Notes: generated from the letters alone by a model not told the origin. A stretch of 64,000 nucleotides of DNA from Pseudomonas sp. JQ170C (GCF_035581345.1 NZ_CP141608.1:4866501-4930500), one strand, 5' to 3'. Counted from the first letter of the stretch, positions 42,824-54,473 are shown. Translations and numbers: made by a program.

Positions 42824-44419
42824 ATGGCCCGAGCATCATTTTCCAGCCCCTCGCTGAGCGCGCCTGCGCAGCGTCCGAGCGTGGCCGGCAGGTTGCCCTG
42901 GGCACGGCTGCAGGCCTGGTACCTGCCTTTGGGCCTGGCCCTGCTGTGGTGGTTGGCCAGCCGAAACCAGTGGATGAGCGAACAGATACTGCCCGCCCCC
43001 AGCCTGGTCTGGCAGAGCGGGCTAGAGCTAGCCCGAGGCGAGCTGTGGGCGCACCTGGCAATCAGCCTGCAACGCCTGCTGCTAGGGCTGTTGGCCGGTG
43101 TTGTCAGCGGCGCGGTGTTAGGTGCCTGGCTGGGTTTCAGCCGCCGCGCCGAGCGCCTGGTGCTGCCCACCTTCAACGCCTTGGCGCAGATCCCGACCCT
43201 GGCCTGGGTGCCGCTGTTCATGGTGCTGTTCGGCATCGGCGAGCTGCTCAAGCTGGTGGTGCTGGTCAAGGCGATCATTGTCCCGGTCACCCTGCATACC
43301 CTGGTCGGCGTGCGCGATGCCCAGCCGCGCCTGCGTGAAGCCGCGGCAGTGCTCAGGCTGCCGCCGCCTTTACTCATCACCCGGCTGATCCTGCCGGCCG
43401 CCTTGCCCGCCTTCCTGGCCGGTGTGCGCCTGGCCCTGGCTACCGGCTGGTCATCGCTGCTGGCGGTCGAACTGCTCGCCTCCAGCGAAGGCATCGGTTA
43501 CCTGATGGTCTGGGCGCGGCAATTGTTCATGCTCGATATCGTCTTCGTCTGCATCGCCGTGATCGGCCTGCTTGGCTTTGCCATGGACCGTGGCCTGGGC
43601 TGGCTGGACCGGCGCCTGGTGCATTGGCCGCATCCGGCCGGGGCGCAACTGCGGGTGCAGCAGCTGCGTGGTGTCGAGCGCCTGCACGCGCTGTGGCTGC
43701 CGCTGGGGTTACTGCTGCTCTGGCAGTTGGCCAACCAACTGCAGTGGGTTGATGCGCAGATCCTGGTCGCGCCCTGGCAAGTGCTGAGCACCGCCTGCAA
43801 CGGTGTGCTCGACGGCTCGCTCACCTCGGCCCTGGCGGTGAGTGTCGGCCGCGCCCTGGGCGGGCTGCTGCTCGGTGGCGGGCTGGGGTTTGTCCTGGGC
43901 CTGTGGCTGGGCTTGTCGCGCCCTGCCGAACGCGTGCTCGGCCCTACCCTGGCCGGGCTTCGGCAGATCGCAATCTTTGCCTGGGTGCCATTGCTCACGG
44001 CCTGGTTCGGCCTCGGCGAACTGGCCAAGTGGGTATTCGTCGGCCTGGCCGCCTTCTTCCCCCTGTTCATCGCCACCCAGCGCAGCGTCGCCAACCGTTC
44101 CCCGCAACTGGACGAGGCCGCCCGGGTGCTGCACCTGAACCTGCGCCAGCGCTTGCTGCGCCTGGTGCTGCCGGGGGCGGCACCGGGGATTTTCGCCGGC
44201 CTGCGCATAGGCTTGATCTACGCCTGGCTGGGCACCATCGGCGCCGAATACTTCATGCCCTCCGGGGGCGGCATCGGCAGCCTGATGATCGGCGCCCAGC
44301 AACTGCTGCGCATGGACCTGATCATGGCCGCCATGCTTCTGGTCGGCCTCACTGGCGCGCTGTTGGGCGCCCTCGGACAACACATCGAATCGCGTGCCAC
44401 GCGCTGGAGACGAGCATGA
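42824..44419 (+). CDS. atsB: ABC transporter permease, two fused permease domains
   Basis: The 531-residue inner-membrane protein contains two copies of the BPD_transp_1 permease domain in tandem (about 75-260 and 320-515). Each has the EAA loop (LREAAAVLRLPPPLLITRLILPAALP in the first, LDEAARVLHLNLRQRLLRLVLPGAAP in the second). A single polypeptide thus replaces the usual homodimer, as described for AtsB. It imports sulfate esters with AtsR and AtsC. A strong ribosome site precedes the ATG, and the stop overlaps atsC (ATGA at 44416). Confidence 0.9.
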   Translation: MARASFSSPSLSAPAQRPSVAGRLPWARLQAWYLPLGLALLWWLASRNQWMSEQILPAPSLVWQSGLELARGELWAHLAISLQRLLLGLLAGVVSGAVLGAWLGFSRRAERLVLPTFNALAQIPTLAWVPLFMVLFGIGELLKLVVLVKAIIVPVTLHTLVGVRDAQPRLREAAAVLRLPPPLLITRLILPAALPAFLAGVRLALATGWSSLLAVELLASSEGIGYLMVWARQLFMLDIVFVCIAVIGLLGFAMDRGLGWLDRRLVHWPHPAGAQLRVQQLRGVERLHALWLPLGLLLLWQLANQLQWVDAQILVAPWQVLSTACNGVLDGSLTSALAVSVGRALGGLLLGGGLGFVLGLWLGLSRPAERVLGPTLAGLRQIAIFAWVPLLTAWFGLGELAKWVFVGLAAFFPLFIATQRSVANRSPQLDEAARVLHLNLRQRLLRLVLPGAAPGIFAGLRIGLIYAWLGTIGAEYFMPSGGGIGSLMIGAQQLLRMDLIMAAMLLVGLTGALLGALGQHIESRATRWRRA

Positions 44420-45240
44420 ACGCCCTTGCCCATCCCTTGGTCAGCTTCAATCAGGTCGGCAAACACTTTGCGGTGGCCGGCGGCGAGCTGGAAGCCATCC
44501 GCGACTTCAACCTGCACATCGCCGACGGCGAATTCGTCGCCATCGTCGGCGCCAGCGGCTGCGGCAAGTCGACCCTGCTGCGCCTGTTGATCGGCCTGGA
44601 CAGCGACTACCAGGGGCAGATCCTGATCGACGGCCAGCCGCTGACCGGTATCGGCCGCGAGCGCGGCATCGTGTTCCAGGAACATCGCCTGTTTCCCTGG
44701 CTGACAGTGCGGGAAAACATCGCCCTGGGGTTGGTCAACGAGCCGCTGAGCAGCGAACAGCGCGACCAGCGGATTGCCCATTACATCGCCCTGGTCGGGC
44801 TCGAGGACTTCAGCCAGGCCTATCCGCACCAATTGTCCGGCGGCATGGCCCAGCGGGTGGCGATTGCCCGTGGCCTGGTGGCCAGCCCGCGCATCCTGCT
44901 GCTCGACGAACCCTTCGGTGCCCTCGATGCCCTGACCCGCCAGCAAATGCAGGAAGAGTTGCTGGCGATCCGCGAACGCGCACGCATCACCACCCTGCTG
45001 GTGACCCACGATGTCGAGGAAGCCCTGTTTCTGGCTGACCGCGTGGTGGTGCTCGAACCGCGCCCAGGGCGCATCAAGCACATCCACAGCATTGACCTGC
45101 CCCACCCGCGCCAGCGCTCGAGCCTGGACTTTCATCGCCTGCGCGAAGCCCTGCTGCACGAGCTGACCGCCGATGACCGCTACCTGCCGGCCGCACCGGT
45201 ACAGATCCACAACCTGCCCCTGTCCTACCTTGCCTATTGA
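44416..45240 (+). CDS. atsC: ABC transporter ATPase for sulfate esters
   Basis: The 274-residue ATPase of the nitrate/sulfonate/taurine importer family has Walker A GASGCGKST near 50-58, the Q-loop in GIVFQEHRLFPWLTV, signature LSGGMAQRVAIARGL, Walker B ILLLDEPFGALD, and the H-loop His in LLVTHDVEEAL. It powers AtsB-mediated import. The start overlaps the atsB stop, and atsA follows after 9 bp, so atsB-atsC-atsA form one operon. Confidence 0.93.
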   Translation: MNALAHPLVSFNQVGKHFAVAGGELEAIRDFNLHIADGEFVAIVGASGCGKSTLLRLLIGLDSDYQGQILIDGQPLTGIGRERGIVFQEHRLFPWLTVRENIALGLVNEPLSSEQRDQRIAHYIALVGLEDFSQAYPHQLSGGMAQRVAIARGLVASPRILLLDEPFGALDALTRQQMQEELLAIRERARITTLLVTHDVEEALFLADRVVVLEPRPGRIKHIHSIDLPHPRQRSSLDFHRLREALLHELTADDRYLPAAPVQIHNLPLSYLAY

Positions 45241-46851
<1,611 letters not shown>

Positions 46852-46862
46852 CTTGCAGGCTA

Positions 46863-46911
46863 TCCTGAGGGGAGTGAGGCCCGCCCGCTCCCCTCAGGAG
46901 GAACAATAATG
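46863..46911 (+). promoter_or_regulatory. Hairpin overlapping the ribosome site of the DUF962 gene
   Basis: TCCTGAGGGGAG (46863-46874) pairs with CTCCCCTCAGGA (46888-46899), a perfect 12-bp stem with a 13-nt loop. The 3' arm contains the first bases of the AGGAGG ribosome site (46896-46901). AACAATAA (46902-46909), a full match to the Hfq/Crc motif AAYAAYAA, fills the space to the ATG. No T-tract follows, so translational control is more likely than termination of atsA. Confidence 0.55.
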
Positions 46912-47409
46912 AAAACCCTGGTCGAACACCTCAGTCAGTACGCCGCCTACCACCGTGACCCGCGCAACATCGTCACCCACTTTGTCGGTATCCCGATGAT
47001 CGTGGTGGCAGTCACCGTGCTGCTGTCACGCCCGGGGGTCGCCATGGCCGGCATGTGGCTGTCGCCGGCCTTGCTGGTGGCATTGGCGTCGGCCTGGTTT
47101 TACCTGCGCCTGGATCAACGCTTCGGCCTGATCATGGCCTTGCTGCTGGGCTTGTGCCTGTGGGTCGGGCAACTCCTGGCCGTGCAGAGCACGCCGGTGT
47201 GGCTGGGCGCGGGGCTTGGGTTGTTTGTGGTGGGCTGGGTGATCCAGTTTGTGGGGCATTACTACGAAGGGCGCAAACCGGCCTTTGTCGATGATGTCAG
47301 CGGGCTGATCATCGGGCCTCTTTTCGTGGTGGCGGAACTGGCGTTCCTGCTGGGGCTGTGCCCGGAACTGAAGCAGGCAGTGGAGCGCAATGCCGGGCCT
47401 GTGGTCTGA
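46909..47409 (+). CDS. DUF962/Mpo1-like membrane protein
   Basis: The 166-residue protein has four hydrophobic helices and the conserved histidine-containing segments of the Mpo1/YGL010w family: YHRDPRNIVTHFVGIPMIV at about 14-32, and QFVGHYYEGRKPAFVDD near 111-127. The yeast member is an Fe-dependent dioxygenase that alpha-oxidises 2-hydroxy fatty acids. Bacterial members are uncharacterised. The gene is just downstream of atsA on the same strand but has its own upstream hairpin, and is unlikely to belong functionally to ats. Confidence 0.8.
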   Translation: MKTLVEHLSQYAAYHRDPRNIVTHFVGIPMIVVAVTVLLSRPGVAMAGMWLSPALLVALASAWFYLRLDQRFGLIMALLLGLCLWVGQLLAVQSTPVWLGAGLGLFVVGWVIQFVGHYYEGRKPAFVDDVSGLIIGPLFVVAELAFLLGLCPELKQAVERNAGPVV

Positions 47410-47417
47410 CTACGCCA

Positions 47418-47468
47418 TCGCGGGGCAAGCCCGCTCCTACCGCGCGTAGGAGCGGGCTTGCCCCGCGA
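47418..47468. repeat. REP inverted pair (51 bp)
   Basis: TCGCGGGGCAAGCCCGCTCC and its inverse flank the short centre CGCGC, between the convergent DUF962 and pcaC genes. Confidence 0.92.
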
Positions 47469-47490
47469 TGCGATCACTCGAACACAAGAC

Positions 47491-47883
47491 TCAACTCCGC
47501 GACTCGACCCCCAACTCATCCCACACCGACTCGGCCAGGTGGAAGGTGGCATTGGCCGCCGGAATGCCGCAGTAGATCGCACTCTGCATCAGCACTTCCT
47601 TGATTTCTTCGCGGGTTACGCCGTTGTTGGCGGCCGCGCGCAGGTGCAGCTTGAGCTCTTCATTGCGGTTCATGCCGATCAGCATGGCAATGGTAATCAG
47701 GCTGCGGGTATGCCGCGGCAGGCCCGGGCGGGTCCAGATATCGCCCCAGGCATGGCGGGTGATCATCTCCTGGAACTCGCCGTTGAACTCGGTGAGATTG
47801 GTCAGGCTGCGATCGACATGGGCATCGCCAAGCACCGCGCGACGCACCTTCATACCCTCTTCGTAGCGTTGTTTCTCGTCCAC
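47491..47883 (-). CDS. pcaC: 4-carboxymuconolactone decarboxylase
   Basis: The 130-residue enzyme converts gamma-carboxymuconolactone to 3-oxoadipate enol-lactone. The family motif is clear: ITRHAWGDIWTRPGLPRHTRSL followed by ELKLHLRAAANNGVTREEIKEVLMQ, with HLRAAANNG carrying the conserved His. The start is GTG at 47883 with AGGAG 7 nt upstream. It is the last gene of the pca operon, 10 bp after pcaD. Confidence 0.94.
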   Translation of the reverse strand: MDEKQRYEEGMKVRRAVLGDAHVDRSLTNLTEFNGEFQEMITRHAWGDIWTRPGLPRHTRSLITIAMLIGMNRNEELKLHLRAAANNGVTREEIKEVLMQSAIYCGIPAANATFHLAESVWDELGVESRS

Positions 47884-47893
47884 GGAATACTCC

Positions 47894-48685
47894 TCAGCGG
47901 GCCAGCAGAAAGTCGATCACGCGGCGGCTGAACGGCTCGCCCACTTCGACGTTGGACAAGTGCGCGGCATGGAACTCAGCATATTCGGCGCCCTGCACAT
48001 TCTCCTGGATGAACAGCCCGCCCGACGGCGGCGTGACCGCGTCATGACTGCCCGACACCACCAGCATCGGCACCTTGATTTCGCCCAGCTGATCGCGAAA
48101 ATCGGCATCGCGCACCGCACCGCAGTTGGCCGCATAGCCTTCTGGCGAGGTGGCGGCGAGCATGTCGGTGATGCGTTTGGCCTGATCCGGATGGCTCGAG
48201 GAAAAGCCCGGGGTGAACCAGCGCTCGATCGAGGCATCGCGCAAACCGACCATCGCTGCCTGGCGATCACGCAGGACCATTTCGATACGCGGATTCCAGG
48301 TGTCTGGCGAGCCGATCTTGGCGGCGGTGTTGCACACCACCAGGCGGTTCAGCCGCGCGCCGGCATTGATGCCCAGCCACTGGCCGATAAGGCCGCCCAT
48401 GGACAAGCCGCAGAAGTGCGCGCGTTCGATTTTCAGCGCGTCGAGCAGCGCCAGTACGTCCTGGCCCAGTTGCTCGATGCTGTACGGCCCTTCCGTCACC
48501 AGCGAGCCGCCGTGGCCACGGGTGTCGTAACGCAGTACGCGAAAGTGCGCGGCAAAGGCCGACACCTGGGTGTCCCACATGTGCAGGTCGGTGCCCAGGG
48601 AGTTGGACAGTACCAGCACCGGTGCGCCTTCAGGCCCATCGAGTTGGTAGTTGAGTGCGCCATCGGCGAGTTGTACCTGTGCCAC
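47894..48685 (-). CDS. pcaD: 3-oxoadipate enol-lactonase
   Basis: The 263-residue alpha/beta hydrolase opens 3-oxoadipate enol-lactone to 3-oxoadipate. The nucleophile elbow is GLSMGG (Ser near 98), the acid is in SGSHDAVTPP, and the His in AHLSNVE completes the triad. The start is GTG at 48685 with AAGGAGG 5 nt upstream. It sits between pcaB and pcaC. Confidence 0.93.
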   Translation of the reverse strand: MAQVQLADGALNYQLDGPEGAPVLVLSNSLGTDLHMWDTQVSAFAAHFRVLRYDTRGHGGSLVTEGPYSIEQLGQDVLALLDALKIERAHFCGLSMGGLIGQWLGINAGARLNRLVVCNTAAKIGSPDTWNPRIEMVLRDRQAAMVGLRDASIERWFTPGFSSSHPDQAKRITDMLAATSPEGYAANCGAVRDADFRDQLGEIKVPMLVVSGSHDAVTPPSGGLFIQENVQGAEYAEFHAAHLSNVEVGEPFSRRVIDFLLAR

Positions 48686-48696
48686 TGCAGCCTCCT

Positions 48697-50061
48697 TCAG
48701 GCATTGAAACGGTGATGTTCGGCCAGCGCCCGCTCAACCCAGGCGCGCGCCTGGCCAAGGTAATGGGCGGGGTCGAGCAGACGATCGAGCTCGTCGGGTG
48801 AAAGTTCGGCGCTCACCTGGGGGTCGTCGCCGAGCACGGCGCGCAGGTGACGCTGTTCGGCCACTGCACGCTTGCAGCAGCTTTCGAGCAAATGATGGGC
48901 GCTGTCGCGGCCCAGGCGTTGAGCCAAAACGATGCTCACCGCTTCGGCCAGCACCAGGCCCTGGGTCAGGTCGAGGTTCTGGCGCATGCGTTCGGCGTCC
49001 ACTTGCAGGCCATCGGCGATGATCTGGGCCTGGCGCAACGCACCGGAAACCAGGCAGCAGATTTCCGGCAGGGTTTCCCATTCGGCATGCCACAGGCCCA
49101 GGCTGCGCTCGTGCTCCTGGGGCATGGCGGCAAACATCGTCGACACCAGCCCCGGCACCCGGGTCGCAGCGCTGATCAGCACGGCAGCGCCGACCGGGTT
49201 GCGCTTGTGCGGCATGGTCGACGAACCGCCCTTGCCCGGTGCCGACGGCTCGAACACTTCGCCAGCTTCGGTCTGCATCAGCAGGCTGACGTCGCGACCC
49301 AGCTTGCCCAGGCTGCCGGCGATCAGGCCCAGCACCGAGGCGAACTCCACCAGGCGGTCGCGCTGGGTGTGCCAGGGCTGTTCGGGCAGTTGCAGGCTCA
49401 GTTGCCGGGCCAGGGCTTCGGCCACCGGCAATGCCTTGTCACCCAACGCCGCCAGGGTGCCGGAGGCGCCGCCGAACTGCAGGGTCAGCAAGCGTGGCTT
49501 GAGCTCTTGCAGGCGCTGGCGGTGACGGGTCACGGCGCCCAGCCAGCCGGCGATCTTCATGCCCAGGGTGACCGGCGTTGCATGCTGCAACCAGGTACGT
49601 CCGGCCAACGGCGTATCGGCATGGGTCTGGGCCTGCCGCGCGAGAGCATCGGCCAGGCGCTGCAGATCGTCTTCGATCAGGCCCAAGGCCTCACGCAGCT
49701 GCAGGACCAGCCCGGTATCCATCGCGTCCTGGCTGGTGGCCCCCAGGTGCACATAGCGTTCGGCCTCGGGCACGTCGCTGGCGATCACCTTGCCCAGTGC
49801 GTTGACCAGCGGGATGGCCGAATTGCCGGCAATGCCGATGGCCTCGGCCAGCGCTGCATAGTCATAGCGCTCGGCCTGGCAGGCGGTCTCGATGGGCGCC
49901 ACCGCCACCTGCGGGATCACCCCCACGGCCGCTTCGGCGCGGGCCAGGGCAGCCTCGAAATCGAGCATGCCCTGTACCCGGCCACGGTCACTGAATACCT
50001 CACGCATGGCGGCGGCGGTGAAGTAGGCATCGAACAGCTGATTGCCCGGTCGCGGGTTCAT
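48697..50061 (-). CDS. pcaB: 3-carboxy-cis,cis-muconate cycloisomerase
   Basis: The 454-residue fumarase/aspartase-superfamily enzyme cyclises 3-carboxymuconate to gamma-carboxymuconolactone. The superfamily signature GGSSTMPHKRNP lies at about 281-292, with GRTWLQHATPVTLG near 152-165. AAGGA precedes the ATG. It lies between pcaT and pcaD. The ring-cleavage dioxygenase (pcaGH) that feeds it is not in this window. Confidence 0.94.
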   Translation of the reverse strand: MNPRPGNQLFDAYFTAAAMREVFSDRGRVQGMLDFEAALARAEAAVGVIPQVAVAPIETACQAERYDYAALAEAIGIAGNSAIPLVNALGKVIASDVPEAERYVHLGATSQDAMDTGLVLQLREALGLIEDDLQRLADALARQAQTHADTPLAGRTWLQHATPVTLGMKIAGWLGAVTRHRQRLQELKPRLLTLQFGGASGTLAALGDKALPVAEALARQLSLQLPEQPWHTQRDRLVEFASVLGLIAGSLGKLGRDVSLLMQTEAGEVFEPSAPGKGGSSTMPHKRNPVGAAVLISAATRVPGLVSTMFAAMPQEHERSLGLWHAEWETLPEICCLVSGALRQAQIIADGLQVDAERMRQNLDLTQGLVLAEAVSIVLAQRLGRDSAHHLLESCCKRAVAEQRHLRAVLGDDPQVSAELSPDELDRLLDPAHYLGQARAWVERALAEHHRFNA

Positions 50062-50080
50062 CTACAAGTCCTTCAACAGG

Positions 50081-51370
50081 TCAATGGTCGTGGTGCAGGT
50101 AGGCGGCCTGTTTCGGCAGGCGCAGGCTGAACAGGAAGGCAATGGCCATCATGGCGGTAACGTACCAGTAAAAGGTGTTTTCCAGGCCAATGGACTTCAG
50201 CCCCAGCGCCACGTACTCGGCCGAACCGCCAAACAGAGCGTTGGCCACCGCATAGGCCAGGCCCACACCCAGTGCGCGCACCTGCGGCGGGAACATCTCG
50301 GCTTTGACCAGGCCGCTGATCGAGGTATAGAAACTGACGATGCACAGCGCCAGGGTGATCAGCACGAAGGCCAGGAACGGGCTGGTGACGGTCTTCAGGG
50401 CCAGCAGGATCGGCACGGTGCACAAGGTGCCCAGGGCCCCGAACCAGAGCATCGAATTACGCCGGCCGATTCGGTCGGAGAGCATGCCGAACAGCGGCTG
50501 CATGCACATGTACAGAAACAGCGCGCCGGTCATGATGAAGCTGGCAGTCTTGGCGCTCATGCCGGCGGTGTTCACCAGGTACTTCTGCATGTAAGTGGTG
50601 AAGGTGTAGAAAATCAGCGAGCCGCCCGCGGTGTAGCCAAGCACGGTGATAAAAGCTGCCGTGTGGTTGCGGAACAATCCGCTGATGCTGCCGGCCTCTT
50701 TGTCGTTACGGGTTTGCGCGCTGCTGGTTTCTTCCAGCGAGCGACGCAACAGCAACGAAATCACCGCGGCCACGGCGCCGACCACGAACGGAATCCGCCA
50801 GCCCCAGGCGCGCAGTTCATCTTCGCTGAGCAGTTGCTGAAGAATCACCACCACCAGCACCGCCAGCAACTGGCCGCCGATCAGGGTCACGTACTGGAAC
50901 GAGGCAAAGAAACCGCGCTGGCCACGCAGGGCCACTTCACTCATGTAGGTGGCGGTGGTGCCGTACTCGCCGCCCACCGACAGGCCCTGGAACAGCCGCG
51001 CCAGCAACAGCAGCGCCGGCGCCCAGGCGCCGATCGAGGCATAGGTCGGCAGGCAGGCAATGACCAGGGAACCGGCGCACATCATCAGCACCGAGATCAT
51101 CATCGAATTCTTGCGGCCATGACGGTCGGCCACGCGGCCGAACAGCCAACCGCCAATGGGGCGCATCAAAAAGCCAGCGGCAAATACCCCGGCGGTGTTG
51201 AGCAGTTGCACCGTCGGATCGTCGGAGGGAAAGAACGCCGGAGCGAAGTAAATGGCGCAGAAGGCGTAGACGTAGAAGTCGAACCATTCCACAAGGTTGC
51301 CCGAGGAAGCGCCGATGATGGCGAAGATGCGCTTACTGCGCTCCTCACCGGTGTAATAGGCTGAAGTCAT
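50081..51370 (-). CDS. pcaT: MFS transporter of the pca operon, PcaT-like
   Basis: The 429-residue MHS-family symporter has [21 protein letters not shown] near 24-44, [14 protein letters not shown], and [18 protein letters not shown]. It resembles KgtP. PcaT of P. putida transports 3-oxoadipate and related dicarboxylates, and the position between pcaF and pcaB matches that gene. The 119-bp upstream gap contains an inverted repeat that may be an operator. Confidence 0.9.
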   Translation of the reverse strand: MTSAYYTGEERSKRIFAIIGASSGNLVEWFDFYVYAFCAIYFAPAFFPSDDPTVQLLNTAGVFAAGFLMRPIGGWLFGRVADRHGRKNSMMISVLMMCAGSLVIACLPTYASIGAWAPALLLLARLFQGLSVGGEYGTTATYMSEVALRGQRGFFASFQYVTLIGGQLLAVLVVVILQQLLSEDELRAWGWRIPFVVGAVAAVISLLLRRSLEETSSAQTRNDKEAGSISGLFRNHTAAFITVLGYTAGGSLIFYTFTTYMQKYLVNTAGMSAKTASFIMTGALFLYMCMQPLFGMLSDRIGRRNSMLWFGALGTLCTVPILLALKTVTSPFLAFVLITLALCIVSFYTSISGLVKAEMFPPQVRALGVGLAYAVANALFGGSAEYVALGLKSIGLENTFYWYVTAMMAIAFLFSLRLPKQAAYLHHDH

Positions 51371-51389
51371 GACAGTTCACTCTTTGAGG

Positions 51390-51418
51390 GTTACTGGAGT
51401 CTAGACACAACCAGTAAC
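51390..51418. promoter_or_regulatory. Inverted repeat upstream of pcaT
   Basis: GTTACTGG and CCAGTAAC are inverted with a 13-nt spacer, starting 20 bp before the pcaT start. It does not resemble the PcaR box. It could be an operator or a leader hairpin. Confidence 0.4.
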
Positions 51419-51489
51419 ACTCTTGTTCCACAAGCAATCACCCCAGACCCGCGACCCTGCGTGGGGGCCGCCTGTCCGGGGTCATTGGT

Positions 51490-52692
51490 TTACACCCGCT
51501 CGATCGCCAAGGCCAGGCCCTGCCCTACGCCCACGCACATGGTCGCCAGGCCCTTGCGCCCGCCGGACTTCTCCAACTGGTGCAAGGCGGTGAGGATCAA
51601 ACGCGCACCGCTCATGCCCAGGGGATGGCCCAGGGCAATGGCGCCGCCGTTCGGGTTGACCTGCGGTGCGTCGTCGGCCAGGCCGAGTTCGCGCAGCACG
51701 GCCAGGCCTTGGCTGGCGAAGGCTTCGTTGAGTTCGATCACGTCGAAATCACTGACCGCGACGCCCAGACGCTCGGTCAGCTTGCGCACCGCAGGCACCG
51801 GGCCTATGCCCATGACGCGCGGGGCAACGCCGGCGCTGGCCATGCCCAGTACCCGGGCACGCGGCGTCAGGCCGTGCTTTTTCACTGCCTCGGCCGAGGC
51901 CAGGATCAAGGCTGCCGCACCGTCGTTGACGCCCGAGGCGTTGCCGGCCGTGACCGTCTTCTCCGGGCCGTTGACCGGCTTGAGGCGGGTCAGGGCTTCG
52001 AGGGTGGTGTCGGCCCGTGGGTGCTCGTCCTGCTCGACGATGGTTTCGCCTTTTTTATGGGCGATACGCACCGGCACGATTTCTTCGGCAAAGAAGCCTG
52101 CGGCCTGGGCCGCGGCGGTGCGCTGCTGGCTACGCAGGGCAAAGGCGTCCTGGTCGGCGCGGGACACCTGGTAATCGTCGGCGACGTTGTCGGCGGTCTG
52201 CGGCATGGCATCGACGCCGTACTGGGCTTTCATCAAGGGGTTGATGAAGCGCCAGCCGATCGTGGTGTCTTCCAGTTTCATGTTGCGCGAGTAGGCGCTG
52301 TCAGCCTTGCCCATCACAAACGGGGCGCGGGACATCGACTCGACGCCGCCGGCAATCGCCAGCTCCATCTCGCCGCTGGCAATGGCGCGAAACGCAGTGC
52401 CTACCGCATCCATGCCCGAGGCGCAGAGGCGGTTGAGGGTCACACCCGGCACGCTGTCCGGCAGGCCGGCCAGCAACAGTGCCATGCGGGCAACGTTGCG
52501 GTTGTCTTCACCGGCCTGATTGGCGCAGCCGAGGAACACTTCGTCCACCTGATCCCATTGCACCTGTGGGTTGCGCTCGATCAGGGCCTTGATCGGCACC
52601 GCCGCCAGGTCGTCGGCACGCACACCGGCCAGGGCACCGCCAAAGCGGCCGATGGGGGTACGGATGGCATCGCAGATAAATACGTCACGCAT
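51490..52692 (-). CDS. pcaF: Beta-ketoadipyl-CoA thiolase
   Basis: The 400-residue thiolase cleaves 3-oxoadipyl-CoA to acetyl-CoA and succinyl-CoA, the last pathway step. The catalytic residues are Cys90 (NRLCASG), His356 ([10 protein letters not shown]) and Cys386 (CVGVGQG), at the expected places for a 400-aa thiolase. Its start overlaps the pcaJ stop by one base (TGATG), so pcaI-pcaJ-pcaF are cotranslated. Confidence 0.95.
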   Translation of the reverse strand: MRDVFICDAIRTPIGRFGGALAGVRADDLAAVPIKALIERNPQVQWDQVDEVFLGCANQAGEDNRNVARMALLLAGLPDSVPGVTLNRLCASGMDAVGTAFRAIASGEMELAIAGGVESMSRAPFVMGKADSAYSRNMKLEDTTIGWRFINPLMKAQYGVDAMPQTADNVADDYQVSRADQDAFALRSQQRTAAAQAAGFFAEEIVPVRIAHKKGETIVEQDEHPRADTTLEALTRLKPVNGPEKTVTAGNASGVNDGAAALILASAEAVKKHGLTPRARVLGMASAGVAPRVMGIGPVPAVRKLTERLGVAVSDFDVIELNEAFASQGLAVLRELGLADDAPQVNPNGGAIALGHPLGMSGARLILTALHQLEKSGGRKGLATMCVGVGQGLALAIERV

Positions 52693-53471
52693 CAGGCTTC
52701 TCCTGGCGCTTGGCCGTGGGCGGCGGCAGTGCGCGCTTCCAGGTCACGCAGGGCGGTGAGCTCGACGTCGCTTGGCTCAGCGGTGGTCGCCACATCGTCA
52801 GCGAAACGGATGGCCCATCCGGTGGCGGCAATGATCTGCTCGCGGGTCACGCCCGGGTGAATGGAGGTCACCACGAACTCGTGGGTGCCGGCTTCCGGCT
52901 CCATGATGCACAGGTCGGTGATGATGCCCACCGGCCCCTCGCCTGGCAGGCCCAGGCGCTTGCGCGAATCACCGCCCTCGCCGTGACCGACCGAGGTGAT
53001 GAAGTCGAGCTTGTCGACAAAGGCGCGGTTGGACTGCTTGAGGATAATCAGCACCTGCTTGGCGGAACCGGCGATTTCCGGCGCGCCGCCAGCACCTGGC
53101 AGGCGCACTTTCGGCTGGTGGTAATCGCCCACCACGGTGGTGTTAATGTTGCCGAAGCGGTCGACCTGGGCGGCGCCGAGGAACCCCACGTCGATGCGGC
53201 CACCCTGCAGCCAGTAACGGAAGATTTCGCCGGTGGGCACCACGGTATCGGCGGTTTCGGCCAGCTCGCCGTCACCGATCGACAGCGGCAGTACGCTCGG
53301 CTTGGCGCCGATCGGGCCGGATTCGTAGATCAGCACCACGTCGGGGGACGAGGTCAGGCGGGCCAGGTTGGCGGCCTTGGAAGGCAGGCCGATGCCCACG
53401 AAGCACACTGCACCATTGCGCAGACGACGGGCTGCGGCGACGGTCATCATTTCATTGGTGGAGTAGCTCAT
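52692..53471 (-). CDS. pcaJ: 3-oxoadipate CoA-transferase, beta subunit
   Basis: The 259-residue beta subunit carries the catalytic Glu50 in LIYESGPIG, followed by [22 protein letters not shown] typical of family I CoA-transferases. With PcaI it transfers CoA from succinyl-CoA to 3-oxoadipate. The start overlaps the pcaI stop (ATGA), and the stop overlaps the pcaF start. Confidence 0.95.
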   Translation of the reverse strand: MSYSTNEMMTVAAARRLRNGAVCFVGIGLPSKAANLARLTSSPDVVLIYESGPIGAKPSVLPLSIGDGELAETADTVVPTGEIFRYWLQGGRIDVGFLGAAQVDRFGNINTTVVGDYHQPKVRLPGAGGAPEIAGSAKQVLIILKQSNRAFVDKLDFITSVGHGEGGDSRKRLGLPGEGPVGIITDLCIMEPEAGTHEFVVTSIHPGVTREQIIAATGWAIRFADDVATTAEPSDVELTALRDLEARTAAAHGQAPGEA

Positions 53472-54328
53472 TGTGCAGCCTCCGAAGCGCTGGCCAGTTT
53501 TGCCTTGAATTCGTTGAAGTCGGCGGTGCCGCGAATGTATTCGTCGATCCAGGCGGTGAAGGTTTCACGGTTGCGGGCAATCGGGTCCCAGGCCTGGTAG
53601 AAGCGGTTGTCACGCTCGTAGTAGCCGTGGGCGTAGGACGGGTGAGCACCGCCCGGCACCAGGCAGACTGCCGACAGTGCCCAGGTGGGCAGTACGCAGG
53701 CGTTCATCGGCGCGTTCAGGTCGTCGACGATTTCCTCGACGGTGACGATGCAGCGTTTGGCCGCCAGGGCCGCTTCTTTCTGCACGCCAAGAATGCCCCA
53801 GAGCAGCACATTGCCCTTGCGGTCGGCCTTCTGTGCGTGGATGACGGTGACGTCCGGGCGAACCGACGGCACGGCGGCCAGCACTTCACCCGTGAATGGG
53901 CAGGTGACGCTCTTGATCAGTGGGTTGACCTTGGGCAGATCGGAACCTGCGTAGGCACGCAGTACCGCAAACGGCAGGCCCGAAGCACCGGCGACGTAGG
54001 CGTTGGCCAGGTCGGCGTGGCTGTGTTCTTCGATTTCCATGGCCTGGGGCCACTGCTTTTCCACCGCGTCGCGCAGGCGGTGCAGGGAACCGACCCCCGG
54101 GTTGCCGCCCCAGGAGAAAATCAACTTGCGGGCACAACCGGAACCGATCAGTTGGTCGTAGATCAGGTCAGGCGTCATGCGCACCAGGGTCAGCTCTTTC
54201 TTGCCCTGACGAATGATTTCATGCCCGGCGGCGGTTGGAATCAAGTGGGTGAAGCCTTCGAGGGCGACGCTGTCACCGTCGTGGACGAACTGCTTCACGG
54301 CGTCGTGGAGCGAGAGGATTTCAGCCAT
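53468..54328 (-). CDS. pcaI: 3-oxoadipate CoA-transferase, alpha subunit
   Basis: The 286-residue alpha subunit has the family start LHDAVKQFVHDGDSVALEGF and THLIPTAAGHEII, then FSWGGNPGVGSLHR. AGGAG lies 7 nt before the ATG. It is the first gene of the pcaIJF unit and has its own PcaR operator about 100-130 bp upstream. Confidence 0.94.
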   Translation of the reverse strand: MAEILSLHDAVKQFVHDGDSVALEGFTHLIPTAAGHEIIRQGKKELTLVRMTPDLIYDQLIGSGCARKLIFSWGGNPGVGSLHRLRDAVEKQWPQAMEIEEHSHADLANAYVAGASGLPFAVLRAYAGSDLPKVNPLIKSVTCPFTGEVLAAVPSVRPDVTVIHAQKADRKGNVLLWGILGVQKEAALAAKRCIVTVEEIVDDLNAPMNACVLPTWALSAVCLVPGGAHPSYAHGYYERDNRFYQAWDPIARNRETFTAWIDEYIRGTADFNEFKAKLASASEAAQ

Positions 54329-54428
54329 TGCAGACTCCTGGATATGCTGAGTCGAGGTCGGTGTGCAAGGCGCCTTGAGCGGCGCCGGTATGGGTTCAGA
54401 TTACGGATGGGCTTCGGCCGCTACAATC

Positions 54429-54459
54429 CGATAATCGACTAACTGTTCGATTATCGAAC
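54429..54459 (-). promoter_or_regulatory. PcaR operator of pcaIJF
   Basis: CGATAATCG (54429-54437) and GTTCGATTATCGAAC (54445-54459) are inverted copies of the PcaR box (known form GTTCGATAATCGCAC), about 100-130 bp upstream of pcaI. In P. putida, PcaR bound here activates transcription with 3-oxoadipate as inducer. Confidence 0.82.
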
Positions 54460-54473
54460 CGATTGTATGACCT

